Shown: positions 35,103 through 43,709 of the stretch, piece after piece
Layout of the letters: each line of letters starts with the position of its first letter
How positions within the stretch are numbered: the first letter of the stretch is position 1
Source of the DNA: Pelagimonas sp.
Lineage (GTDB): Bacteria > Pseudomonadota > Alphaproteobacteria > Rhodobacterales > Rhodobacteraceae
Length of the DNA: 64,000 bases
NCBI GenBank assembly: GCA_025210455.1
Contig: JAOARQ010000002.1
Span: forward strand, 124,001 to 188,000
Direction: 5' to 3'
Notes under the pieces: model-generated
What the model was told of the DNA's origin: nothing
The model's input: the letters and a program-made list of their open reading frames with translations, nothing else
The model's database searches: none
Made by a program: the position numbers and the translations under genes

Positions 35103-36206
35103 TCAGAAAGACGCCACCGGGGCACCAAACAGGCTTTCATCTGGCACCACCCCCAGACCGGGGCCTGTCGGGCGCTGGATATGGCCACCTTGGATTTGAA
35201 TGCCATTTTCAGGATCATAGTTGCCTTCAATATAGGGGGCCGCCAGCCAGACACCTTCGCACAGGGTAGGTTTAACCGTGGCCCCAATCTGCGTGCAGGC
35301 CGCAGCGATAATATCACCGCCCCAGCTGTCATCGCAGGTATGCGGCAGATTGCGGGCTTCGCAGATATCACGGAAGCAACGCATGTTTTGCAGCCCGCCA
35401 ATACGGGTGACTTTCATGCCAAACCCATCCACCAGCCCCGTTCCTGCCGCCGATATGACCGTGTTAAGATCGATAGAATTTTCATCCATATAGACCCCAT
35501 GGCCGACCTGCGGGCGGATCTTTTCAAGATCCTGAACGGTGTTGCAGGGTTGCTCCATGATAAAGGGGATCTCGGGGCATTCGCGGCTGACCCTCAGCGC
35601 ATCCCGGGTTGTCCATCCCCGGTTGCCATCCACCGCCAAACGCATGCCGGAACCCCCAATCTGTTCCCAGACCTTGCGGATGGTTTCAATGTCGATCTCA
35701 ACCGGGCGGCCACCCACTTTGACCTGAAGCCGGGGATAGCCTTCCTCCAATTTTTCCTTGGCCAGCCGGGCGATATCATCCGGTGCACCAACGCCTGTGG
35801 CATAATATGAGGGCACATGATCCGTAACAGCGCCGCCCAATATATCAGCCACATTCACCCCGAGATGTTTGCCCAACAGATCATGCGCAGCAATGTCGAT
35901 CGCGGCTTTGGCATAGTTGTGACCATTTAGCAGCCCTGCCATTTTCCGGTTCAGGCTGACGGGCCAAATATCAGCACCGATCAAACCCCTTGCCATCTCG
36001 GCCAAGGCGGCGCGCGCGCCCTGGGCGTGGGCCTCGGCATAGGTTGGGCCTACCGGGCAGGTTTCCCCCCAGCCCACGGTGCCATCTTCGGCCACCAATT
36101 TTACCAAGGTGGTATCCAGCGCCCAAACTGCTGCGTTGGCCATGGTGTAAGGGCCATTTTTCACCGGCAGGTCATGGCTGTAGATATGGATTTCTTTGAT
36201 CTTCAT
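35103..36206 (-). CDS. hpbD: 4-hydroxyproline betaine 2-epimerase (HpbD-like)
   Basis: A 367-residue enolase-superfamily enzyme. The N-terminal [39 protein letters not shown] and [20 protein letters not shown] agree closely with HpbD of Paracoccus and Pelagibaca as I remember it. Lys163 (QVKVGG) and Lys265 (GMKVTRIGG) face each other as required for 1,1-proton transfer; metal ligands are Asp193, Glu218 and Asp241. HpbD epimerises trans-4-hydroxy-L-proline betaine to the cis-D form, the first catabolic step; it also acts on proline betaine. The neighbours (D-amino-acid dehydrogenase, demethylation enzymes) support the call. Confidence 0.8.
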   Translation of the reverse strand: MKIKEIHIYSHDLPVKNGPYTMANAAVWALDTTLVKLVAEDGTVGWGETCPVGPTYAEAHAQGARAALAEMARGLIGADIWPVSLNRKMAGLLNGHNYAKAAIDIAAHDLLGKHLGVNVADILGGAVTDHVPSYYATGVGAPDDIARLAKEKLEEGYPRLQVKVGGRPVEIDIETIRKVWEQIGGSGMRLAVDGNRGWTTRDALRVSRECPEIPFIMEQPCNTVQDLEKIRPQVGHGVYMDENSIDLNTVISAAGTGLVDGFGMKVTRIGGLQNMRCFRDICEARNLPHTCDDSWGGDIIAAACTQIGATVKPTLCEGVWLAAPYIEGNYDPENGIQIQGGHIQRPTGPGLGVVPDESLFGAPVASF

Positions 36207-36268
36207 CTGTATCGCTTTCAACAAACGGGGTCACTGTGACCGCAATTGATTTTCTTGTGGCGCTCGCA

Positions 36269-37516
36269 TCAGGATGTCAGAAACCGATCTGGAGAAAACG
36301 CTGCCAACTTGGACGGGGTTGTGCGCCCGGCAATCTGATCAGCAATCAGACGGGCCGTTGTCGCCCCCAATGTCAGCCCCAACTGGCCGTGGCCGGTGGC
36401 AAAATGCATATTCGCCAACCCTTTAGGACGACCGATGATAGGCCGGGTATCGGGTGTAAATGGCCTGCGCCCCATGCGTTCATGTCCCTGATCTGTTCCA
36501 AGACCGGGCAGCACCCTTTGCGCCCGCTGAACAAGAATTTTTGCGCGCTGCCAGTTTGGTGCCGCACCATGACCGACAAATTCGACGGTTCCAGCGACAG
36601 CCAACCCGTCTTCATAGGGTGTCATGCCAAAGCCGCCCTTAGGGTAAAACAAGGTATGGCGCAGATCGACCTGACTGTGGGGCAGAACCGTTGAATAGCC
36701 CGCAAGCCCGGCAATCGGCAACGGCACGCCCAGCTTGCGCGACAGATCGCGGGCGCTGGTGCCTGCGGCCAAAACAAAAGCGTCCGCAGTGATCCGTTCC
36801 CCTGCCGAGGTCATAACCGCAGATACAGAGGCCCCTTCCCTTTCGAACCCCACAGCAGCCTGCGAAACCAGCGCACCACCGCGCGTCTGAAACACCTTGG
36901 TCAGACACTGCACCAAACGCACCGGATTGGTCACATAGCTCCAGTCCTGCAAGACACAGGCATATTTGAAATCCCCTGCAATCGCAGGTTCGATCTCTTT
37001 CGCCTCAGCGCCGGAAATATCGTCAATCCGACAGCCCAACGCGCGCGCCAGATCAAAGGCCGCCCCCATGCTGGCTTTGTCGCGTTCATCATCAAACAGC
37101 TTTAGTACTGGACGTTCCACCAAAAGATCCGGTTGCCCGATATCCGCCAGTTGCGCCTTGAAGTCATCCGTGGCGCGAAAGGTCAGCCAGGCCAGATCCG
37201 ACGCAATCGCGCGCATCTTTTGTGGCGTTGCGTTCATCAAGAACCGCGTGAACCAAGGCAAAAGCCCCGGCAATGAAGAGGGGCGCAGTGCCAGCGGAGC
37301 CTCGGGATCCATCAGCCAACCCGGCACCTGCATCAGCATCTTGGGCTGTGACAGAGGAACAATTTCCCCCACCGCAATACACCCGCACGAGGCCCAGCTT
37401 GCCCCTTCACCCGTTGGGCCCGGATCCAGCACAGTGACTTGATACCCCTCAGCCTGCAGCGCCAAGGCGCAGGAAATCCCAACGACACCGCCGCCAATGA
37501 CGCAGATGTCTTTCAT
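36269..37516 (-). CDS. DadA-like FAD-dependent D-amino-acid (D-hydroxyproline) dehydrogenase
   Basis: A 415-residue flavoprotein: N-terminal FAD motif VIGGGVVGISCALALQAEGY, ASWASCGCIAVGEIVPLSQP (flavin-site region of DadA), and C-terminal GRRPFTPDTRPIIGRP plus HFATGHGQLGLTLGATTA, both family signatures. DadA-type enzymes oxidise D-amino acids to imino or oxo acids and pass electrons to the quinone pool. In this cluster cis-4-hydroxy-D-proline, the expected product of epimerisation and demethylation, is the logical substrate. The start has GGAG eight bases upstream. It follows the MttB-like gene after 183 bases that carry a hairpin. Confidence 0.85.
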   Translation of the reverse strand: MKDICVIGGGVVGISCALALQAEGYQVTVLDPGPTGEGASWASCGCIAVGEIVPLSQPKMLMQVPGWLMDPEAPLALRPSSLPGLLPWFTRFLMNATPQKMRAIASDLAWLTFRATDDFKAQLADIGQPDLLVERPVLKLFDDERDKASMGAAFDLARALGCRIDDISGAEAKEIEPAIAGDFKYACVLQDWSYVTNPVRLVQCLTKVFQTRGGALVSQAAVGFEREGASVSAVMTSAGERITADAFVLAAGTSARDLSRKLGVPLPIAGLAGYSTVLPHSQVDLRHTLFYPKGGFGMTPYEDGLAVAGTVEFVGHGAAPNWQRAKILVQRAQRVLPGLGTDQGHERMGRRPFTPDTRPIIGRPKGLANMHFATGHGQLGLTLGATTARLIADQIAGRTTPSKLAAFSPDRFLTS

Positions 37517-37673
37517 TGGGCTGCTCCAAAGACTGAGGATCGCGACATGGCAAGCTGATCAGAGCCGGGTGCATTTAACCGGGACATGTTCAGCCCGTTA
37601 CTGCGCAGCCCTCCCAGTGCAGGCGGTAGATGTGGGGTATCTGTCATCGGGAGTGCCAATGTTAAGCTTGGGA

Positions 37674-37693
37674 GTGGGGCGCAGCCGCCCCAC
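37674..37693 (-). promoter_or_regulatory. Hairpin between the mttB-like and dadA-like genes
   Basis: GTGGGGC/GCCCCAC arms with a six-base loop lie seven bases after the mttB-like stop. There is no T-run, so an mRNA 3'-end stabiliser or processing element is likelier than a terminator. The remaining 150 bases up to the next start show no gene. Confidence 0.45.
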
Positions 37694-37699
37694 CGAAAT

Positions 37700-39223
37700 T
37701 CAACGATAGGCCGCGCGCTTTTTCGCGACAAATTCATCCAATGCGCCGCGCTGATCGTCGGGCATTGGCGGCTGAACATAGGTGTCCAACATGCGCTGCG
37801 CCTCTTCCAGACCAACCTGATTGGCGTCTTTGCTGCCCTCTGCTTCCCATTGTTCAAAACTGTCGTTGTTTTGCAGCGGGTTCATATGCATTGGGTTTTC
37901 GCGGGTGTGATCTGTGCCCAAGAAATGCCCGCCGGGGCCAATGTTTTCGATATCGCCCAAGATGCCATCCAGTTGCTCTTCTGCCAGCCCGGAAAAGAAC
38001 CTATGGAAGTTTTCCAGCTGGCGGCAATCCTGCACCCATTTCGAATAGCTCACACCCAGCGCCCCTTCAAGGAAGCCTGCGGAGTGCACGATATAGTTTG
38101 CGCCCCCCAGCAGCACCGGCCACATGGTATTGGCGGTGTCAAATCCGGCCTGCATGTCAGGCGATTTCGATCCGGTCCACATGGTGCAGGTGCGCCATGG
38201 CACCTGATAAAAGCGCGCCATCTGCCCCACTAGCAGGTTCATCAGGCCCGGCTCGGGTGATCCCATCATAGGTGCGCCGGTTTTCATCGAAACGCCCATG
38301 ATCGCCACCCCCAGCACCATGGGCGCACCACGGCGGATGATCTGTGAATAGGCCATGCCCGCCAGTGCTTCGGCGATCAAGAGCGCCACACCGCCCTGCG
38401 GGCTTGCGGGGGCTGAGGCACCGGCCAGAACAAAGGGCGACAACAGGCAAGGCTGGTTGGCCGCGGCATAGACCCGAAGCGATTCCAGCATGGTTTCATC
38501 CCAGACCAGCGGGGTGTTGCAGTTCAGCAGCGCGGCCAGAACCACGTTGTTGTCCACAAACTCTTCGCCAAAGACGATGCGCACCATATCCACCGTATCC
38601 CGCGCCGCCTGCTCCGACAGCACCGAGCCTTTGATCGGTTTGTCCGTCAGGGTCAGCGCCGCATGCACCAGTTCCAGATGACGTTCCGGTACAGGCACAT
38701 CCTGTGGCTCGACCGGCAGGATTCCGGGCACCATCATGGATTGGCTCATCTGGCTCATCTTGAAGAAATTATGCGCATCTTCCAGCATCGACGGGCGGCG
38801 TTTGCCTTCCAGATCGTAGACAAAGGGCGCGCCATAGGCATTGGCAAAGATCGAATTGCGATTGCCAACCCGCAAAGACCGTTCTGGGTTGCGCGCGGCA
38901 TAGCCCCATTCAGACGGCACCGAGGAAATCAGATCCATCAGCATGTCACGCCCGATGCGCACGCGTTCCCCCTGAACATCTGCGCCATACTTTTTCCAAT
39001 CAGCCAATGCCACAGGGTCGCGGAACTCAATGCCCGTGGTTTCCAGAATGGTCATGGCGGCGTTGTGGATCTTCTCAACCCCGTCAGGGCCTAGCAGATC
39101 AATCGGCCCGACGGCGCGGTTCAATGTGGGCAGATAAACGGGGGGCGGATTGGTGCGGGCGCTGACACGGGCAGCGCGCCCCCCTCTTGCAGTACGTTTG
39201 GCGCGGATTACTGACTGTGTCAT
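37700..39223 (-). CDS. MttB-family (trimethylamine methyltransferase-like) corrinoid-dependent methyltransferase, non-pyrrolysine
   Basis: A 507-residue TIM-barrel protein of the MttB superfamily: GPDGVEKIHNAAMTILETTG at the start, SEQAARDTVDMVRIVFGEEF, MVLGVAIMGVSMKTGAPMMGSP and a C-terminal HFLGTDHTRENPM are family elements. There is no internal amber codon, so it is of the MtgB/MtpB type, which demethylates glycine betaine, proline betaine, carnitine or similar quaternary amines onto a corrinoid protein. No corrinoid protein gene or corrinoid-activation gene is in the window. In this operon the likely substrate is a (hydroxy)proline betaine or glycine betaine. Confidence 0.82.
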   Translation of the reverse strand: MTQSVIRAKRTARGGRAARVSARTNPPPVYLPTLNRAVGPIDLLGPDGVEKIHNAAMTILETTGIEFRDPVALADWKKYGADVQGERVRIGRDMLMDLISSVPSEWGYAARNPERSLRVGNRNSIFANAYGAPFVYDLEGKRRPSMLEDAHNFFKMSQMSQSMMVPGILPVEPQDVPVPERHLELVHAALTLTDKPIKGSVLSEQAARDTVDMVRIVFGEEFVDNNVVLAALLNCNTPLVWDETMLESLRVYAAANQPCLLSPFVLAGASAPASPQGGVALLIAEALAGMAYSQIIRRGAPMVLGVAIMGVSMKTGAPMMGSPEPGLMNLLVGQMARFYQVPWRTCTMWTGSKSPDMQAGFDTANTMWPVLLGGANYIVHSAGFLEGALGVSYSKWVQDCRQLENFHRFFSGLAEEQLDGILGDIENIGPGGHFLGTDHTRENPMHMNPLQNNDSFEQWEAEGSKDANQVGLEEAQRMLDTYVQPPMPDDQRGALDEFVAKKRAAYR

Positions 39224-39339
39224 GATAGCATCCTATTCTTGTGCAAGCCGCAGAGACCCCGGTGGCGGCACTGGCCCCGGCTGGCGAGAAATGTGGAAAA
39301 TTCAGCCCCACCCCCAAAAGGGCGCAGGGCATAGGCGCG

Positions 39340-41793
39340 TCAGGCGCGGGCGCGGGCGCTGGTCGGATCGACCGCGCAGGTGTCGATCACCTCGGCATCG
39401 CGCAGTTCGTTGTGAACCTTGACCTGCATTTTGGTACCCGGCGCCGTCATATTCTGAGGCACCAGGGCCATGGCGATGTCATGGTTGCAGTAGTATGAGA
39501 ACCCACCGGATGTGACCCGGCCAATCAACGTACCATCCGCATAAACACCTTCGTCAAACATGACCGAGGTATCGCAGAACGGCAGCTTCAGCGTCACCAG
39601 CTGAAGATAGCCGCCCTCTTCCTTTTGCGTCACAAGGGCCGCTTTGCCGATGAAATCGCGTTCGACGACTTCGCCATTCACCTTTTCGGTCATGGCAACA
39701 AAGCGCCCAAGATCCGCCTCATAGGGGGTCATGTCCTTGCAGATCTCGCGGTTGATTGCGCGATAGGATTTTTCCAACCGCATGCTTTCCAGCGCTTCCA
39801 GACCAAAGGGTTTGACCCCAGCTTTCAACAGCTGATCCACGATATGGCGGTTATAGCCCACCGGATGGTGCAGCTCCCAACCCAGTTCACCGGTGTAGGA
39901 CACACGCAGCAGATGCACCCCCTTGGCATAGCCCACTTCGCCCTTTTGCGCAGACAACCACGGGAAGGCCTCGTTCGACAGATCATTGTCGGTCAGTTTG
40001 CTGAGGATCTCGCGCGATTTCGGCCCGGCCAGCGCAATCACACCCAGTTGTTCCGAAATATCTTCCAGAATGACCGAACCATCCTTGGGCAGAAGGCGCT
40101 GCAACTGATCCCAGTTATAGGCCTGCCAGTTCGGGGTTGAGATCAGATAGAAATCATCCGGCGCATAGCGCACGATGGTGTATTCCGCATCCATCCCACC
40201 GCGGTCATTCAGCATCAGTGAAAGGGTCATGCGGCCCACTTTGGGCAGTTTGTTCGCCATCAACCCATCCAGCCAAGCCGCAGCGCCGGGGCCGCGCACG
40301 GTGAATTTGGTCATGGGCGACATTTCGATAAAGCCGGCCTCTTCGCGGGTGGTGCGCACCTCGTTTTGCACCAGTTCCATGTGATCGGTGCGGCGGAAGC
40401 TGTGTTCGGGGATGGCCTCTTGCGGGGATTTGGCAAACCAGCGCGGGAATTCATAGCCGTTAAAGCTGGTCCAGACTGCGCCCTGCGCGGTCAGCAGATC
40501 ATAAGACCCCATGGTTTTCATAGGGCGGGCGGCTGGGAAATCTTCGCCCGGCACATGCGCGTCCATATGGGTGCCCCATGTTTCGCGCACCTTATCCATG
40601 GTCCAGCGTTTTGACGCGTAATCAGAGAACCGGCGCGGGTCGAGTTCTGACATATCCATGCCCGGATCACCCTTGACGATCCACTGCGCCAGACGATTCC
40701 CAACAGTGCCTCCCCACAGGATACCACCGGGCATCCCTTCGGCCAGCCAAAGGTTTTCATGCCCCGGCGCAGGCCCCGCCAGCGGCAGCTCATCCGGGGT
40801 CATCTGGAAGGGGCCGCGTGTATTGGCCTTGATGCCAACTTCGCCCAGCGTGGGCACCCGTTCCAGTGCGCGTTCCCACTGGTGTTCGACCGCCTCAAAA
40901 TCTTCTGGCAAAAGATCGGCCCCAAAATCCGGCGGCACGCGATCTTCGGCAAACAGTTTGAGATCCTTGGTAAATTCGTAAGGGCCGAACTGAATGCCGC
41001 CCACATCTTCGCGCAGATAAGCCCCATAGTCTTCGTCGCGCAGAATCGGGAATTCCGGCAACCCCTCTGCGCGGCGCTCTTTCAGCAGAGGTACGGTTTC
41101 GGTGGTCCAATATTGGTGCACAATCGGGATACAGGGCAGATCCAGCCCCACCCGGCGCGCATTTTCACGCGCATAGTTGCCGGTGGCGAAAATCAGGTGT
41201 TCGCAGGTGATGTCACCTTTGCTGGTGGTGACCTTCCAATGACCGTTTTCCAGCTTTTCATAGGCGGTTGCTTCGGTGTTCTGATAAACAGTCGCCCCGG
41301 CGTCACGGGCCAGCTTCGCCAATGCCATGGTGATATCGGCGGGGTTCACATAGCCATCTTCGGTGTGCAGGATGCCGCCGCGAATATCCGGGCTCTGGTT
41401 CAACAGCGGATGCACTTCGGCGACTTCTTCCGGGGTCAGCAGCTTGCAGGGCACGCCCGCCGCTTCGGCAATCGAAATATACGACTGGAACTCATCCCAG
41501 CGTTTTTCAGTATTCGCCACGCGCAGCTGGCCAACCTTACGTAAGCCAACAGAGGCCCCCATCTTTTCTTCGACTTCCGAATAGATGCGAATGGTTTCCA
41601 TGGTCATTTTCGACACATTGTGCGAGCGCACAAAGGTGACCAGCAGACCCGCCGCATGCCAGGTTGACCCCGATGTCAGTGTCGTGCGTTCCAGCATAAC
41701 AGCATCGGAACAGCCGTGTTCTGTAAGCCCATACAGGATCGACGCCCCGACGCAGCCGCCCCCAACAACAACAACCTTCGCATGTGATTTCAT
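39340..41793 (-). CDS. Dimethylglycine/sarcosine dehydrogenase-like FAD-GcvT protein
   Basis: An 817-residue protein. The N-terminal DAO-type FAD domain starts VVVVGGGCVGASILYGLTEH and contains GSTWHAAGL, whose His covalently carries FAD in the family; LAEGMPGGILWGGTVGNRLA closes it. The C-terminal half (from about residue 430) is a GcvT/aminomethyltransferase domain (FIEMSPMTKFTVRGPGAAAW, RVSYTGELGWELHHPVG) that passes the released methyl as methylene to tetrahydrofolate. Substrates of relatives are dimethylglycine, sarcosine and other N-methyl amino acids. It is the first gene of the run and has an AGGAGAATCC site. Confidence 0.88.
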   Translation of the reverse strand: MKSHAKVVVVGGGCVGASILYGLTEHGCSDAVMLERTTLTSGSTWHAAGLLVTFVRSHNVSKMTMETIRIYSEVEEKMGASVGLRKVGQLRVANTEKRWDEFQSYISIAEAAGVPCKLLTPEEVAEVHPLLNQSPDIRGGILHTEDGYVNPADITMALAKLARDAGATVYQNTEATAYEKLENGHWKVTTSKGDITCEHLIFATGNYARENARRVGLDLPCIPIVHQYWTTETVPLLKERRAEGLPEFPILRDEDYGAYLREDVGGIQFGPYEFTKDLKLFAEDRVPPDFGADLLPEDFEAVEHQWERALERVPTLGEVGIKANTRGPFQMTPDELPLAGPAPGHENLWLAEGMPGGILWGGTVGNRLAQWIVKGDPGMDMSELDPRRFSDYASKRWTMDKVRETWGTHMDAHVPGEDFPAARPMKTMGSYDLLTAQGAVWTSFNGYEFPRWFAKSPQEAIPEHSFRRTDHMELVQNEVRTTREEAGFIEMSPMTKFTVRGPGAAAWLDGLMANKLPKVGRMTLSLMLNDRGGMDAEYTIVRYAPDDFYLISTPNWQAYNWDQLQRLLPKDGSVILEDISEQLGVIALAGPKSREILSKLTDNDLSNEAFPWLSAQKGEVGYAKGVHLLRVSYTGELGWELHHPVGYNRHIVDQLLKAGVKPFGLEALESMRLEKSYRAINREICKDMTPYEADLGRFVAMTEKVNGEVVERDFIGKAALVTQKEEGGYLQLVTLKLPFCDTSVMFDEGVYADGTLIGRVTSGGFSYYCNHDIAMALVPQNMTAPGTKMQVKVHNELRDAEVIDTCAVDPTSARARA

Positions 41794-41894
41794 GGATTCT
41801 CCTCTGCGCGTCGGAATTCTTGCGCGCCCCTCGTCTGATTGGCGGCATCATTTGTGATGTCAGCGTCTCGGGCAATTCCAAAAAATCTAATCCT

Positions 41895-41913
41895 GAATTA
41901 GTATTTCTAATTC
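41895..41913. promoter_or_regulatory. Inverted repeat between the demethylase operon and the LysR gene
   Basis: GAATTAG-TATTT-CTAATTC is a perfect seven-base dyad with a five-base centre; an overlapping CTAAT-CCTGA-ATTAG dyad begins at 41887. It sits mid-way in the 177-base divergent region, as expected for the operator of the LysR regulator. Confidence 0.65.
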
Positions 41914-41970
41914 AAAGCGCTAACAAACCGCGTTAAATTCTGCAAAGTCAAACGAAACAGGACGCACCCC

Positions 41971-42852
41971 TTGCCCAACCGCCCCTATGATCTTCCCCCT
42001 GCGAACTGGCTGGTGACCTTCGAAGCTGCGGCAAGGAACAGCAGTTTCAAATCTGCCGCAGCAGAGCTGGGTGTAACGCCCGCAGCGGTCAGCCATCAGG
42101 TTAAAGCGCTGGAGCAAGAGCTAAACTGCATTCTTTTCAACAGGTTCCATCGCGGGGTCGAGCTGACCGAAAGCGGCGCTTATCTGTTTGTCTCGCTGCA
42201 GCGCGGCTTTGAATCGATCAATGAATCCCTGTCGCAATTGCGGGCACAACACGGGCGGTCATCGGTCACGATTCGCTCAAGCACAGCCATGAGTTCGCTT
42301 TGGCTGACACCCCGCCTTGCAGAATTCTGGAAAAGCTTTGGCCATATTTCAGTCGCCCAGATTGTCAGTGACACGCCTTTGGATGCGGGCAATTGTGACA
42401 TTAGTATTCTTTATGGTGACATGTCGCGCGAAACACTGCCCTGCCGGACGCTGTTCAACGATACAGTCACCGCGCTCGCCAGCCCAGAATTTGCCAAACA
42501 ACATCGCATCACCACAGCGCAGGAACTAGCGCAGCTGCCGCTGATTCAGCTGGTGGATGGTCAGTCTGACTGGATGACCTGGCCTGATCTTCTGGCGACG
42601 CTGGGATATACTGGCCCGATGAATATCAAACATCAGGTCAACAATTACGTCATCGCCTTGCAGGCTGCGCGCGATGGCATGGGCGCGGTTTTGGGCTGGG
42701 AATGCCTGACATCAGATCTGGTTGCCTCGGGCAAGCTATGCCAGATACTGCCGACCAAAGTCTCTGCCCAGCAAGATTTTTACCTGAAGCTGCACAATCT
42801 GGCCTCAGACAAGGCGCGGCGCGTCTTTGACTGGCTATCAGCGAAGGCCTAG
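41971..42852 (+). CDS. LysR-family regulator (GcvA type)
   Basis: A 293-residue LysR protein: N-terminal helix-turn-helix LVTFEAAARNSSFKSAAAEL and VTPAAVSHQVKALEQELNC, then the GcvA-like linker VELTESGAYLF and an effector domain (ISILYGDMSRETL, MGAVLGWECL). It starts at a TTG preceded by AGGA eight bases upstream. Divergent transcription from the DMGDH-like gene across a dyad suggests it controls the 33-42 kb catabolic operon, with a quaternary amine or product as effector; this is inferred from position. LysR genes usually repress themselves from the same site. Confidence 0.86.
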   Translation: MPNRPYDLPPANWLVTFEAAARNSSFKSAAAELGVTPAAVSHQVKALEQELNCILFNRFHRGVELTESGAYLFVSLQRGFESINESLSQLRAQHGRSSVTIRSSTAMSSLWLTPRLAEFWKSFGHISVAQIVSDTPLDAGNCDISILYGDMSRETLPCRTLFNDTVTALASPEFAKQHRITTAQELAQLPLIQLVDGQSDWMTWPDLLATLGYTGPMNIKHQVNNYVIALQAARDGMGAVLGWECLTSDLVASGKLCQILPTKVSAQQDFYLKLHNLASDKARRVFDWLSAKA

Positions 42853-42854
42853 AC

Positions 42855-43709
42855 TTACTCCGCTGCGCACAATGCAGATGGGGCGTCTTCCGCGCTGACC
42901 AGTTGCGCATCTACACCGCAGCGTACCACCGGAATTTGTGGATCAATCATGCCGGGCTGATCCGTATAGGCCAGCAAGCCACTGCCCAAAACGGTATACA
43001 TCCCATCCGGCTGCGGCGGTGAATAATAGCCTTCGACCTGAATAACCCCAACCTGCGTCTGGAACAGCCCGGTTTCAACGCGTGTGGCGATCAGCCCATC
43101 CTTTGTCGGGGTGCCAAAGGCCGTCAGCGCCGCGCCCGGCGCGATATGTTGCAAGGGCAGATCCACCAGCGTGGTGCCGCCAATTTCGAACTGTCCCAAC
43201 GCATCGCGCGTCAGATAGGTGCCGGTAATCCGGGCCGGGCCGGAATAGTCCCCCAGCCGTTCAATATCTGACGCCACAACCTGTTCACCCTGCCAAAGCC
43301 CGCTGACCGCGATCCATTCGCCGGCCTCAAAGGTCTGATCGCTCAGCACCTGGGTGCCCATCACAGTCAGGCCTCCATCAGGCGCGACGTCAACCGGTCC
43401 CACCAGCGGATAGACCATACGAATATGACGCGCCTGCCAGTCCTGCCCCTGCGGTTCGGCAATCACGGCAACAGTCTGCCCCGTTCGCAGCTGCGTGGCT
43501 GACAGCGGTGCCACCCCATCAGCAATAGCCAGATCCGGTGCAAACCCTATATGCTGCCCATTTACGTGGATCGACCCAAGCGCCGTGATCGTCCCAACGA
43601 TCCCGGTGCCCAGAATGCCGCCTTCGACATCGTCATCCTGCGCCGCTGCCCATTGGGCAGAGACACCAAACACAACCGCCGCCACCAGAGAAAAATACGT
43701 TCTCATCAT
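42855..43709 (-). CDS. DUF5666-domain secreted protein
   Basis: A 284-residue protein with a signal peptide (TYFSLVAAVVFGVSAQWAAA) and three or four beta-rich repeats of the DUF5666 type (GTGIVGTITALGSIHVNGQH; LRTGQTVAVIAEPQGQDWQA; EAGEWIAVSGLWQGEQVVAS). Such domains are found in exported proteins of unknown role. Two Cys near the C terminus (VRCGV, SALCA) may form a disulphide. The start overlaps the DUF6502 stop by four bases, so the two are translated together. Confidence 0.8.
   Translation of the reverse strand: MMRTYFSLVAAVVFGVSAQWAAAQDDDVEGGILGTGIVGTITALGSIHVNGQHIGFAPDLAIADGVAPLSATQLRTGQTVAVIAEPQGQDWQARHIRMVYPLVGPVDVAPDGGLTVMGTQVLSDQTFEAGEWIAVSGLWQGEQVVASDIERLGDYSGPARITGTYLTRDALGQFEIGGTTLVDLPLQHIAPGAALTAFGTPTKDGLIATRVETGLFQTQVGVIQVEGYYSPPQPDGMYTVLGSGLLAYTDQPGMIDPQIPVVRCGVDAQLVSAEDAPSALCAAE

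Noticed and set aside
34302..35810. A 502-codon plus-strand frame over the Zn-ADH-like and HpbD-like genes
   Set aside because: Antisense to two well-supported genes, with no recognisable domain.
37700..39223. A pyrrolysine-containing trimethylamine methyltransferase
   Set aside because: There is no in-frame amber codon anywhere in the gene, so it belongs to the non-pyrrolysine MttB group.
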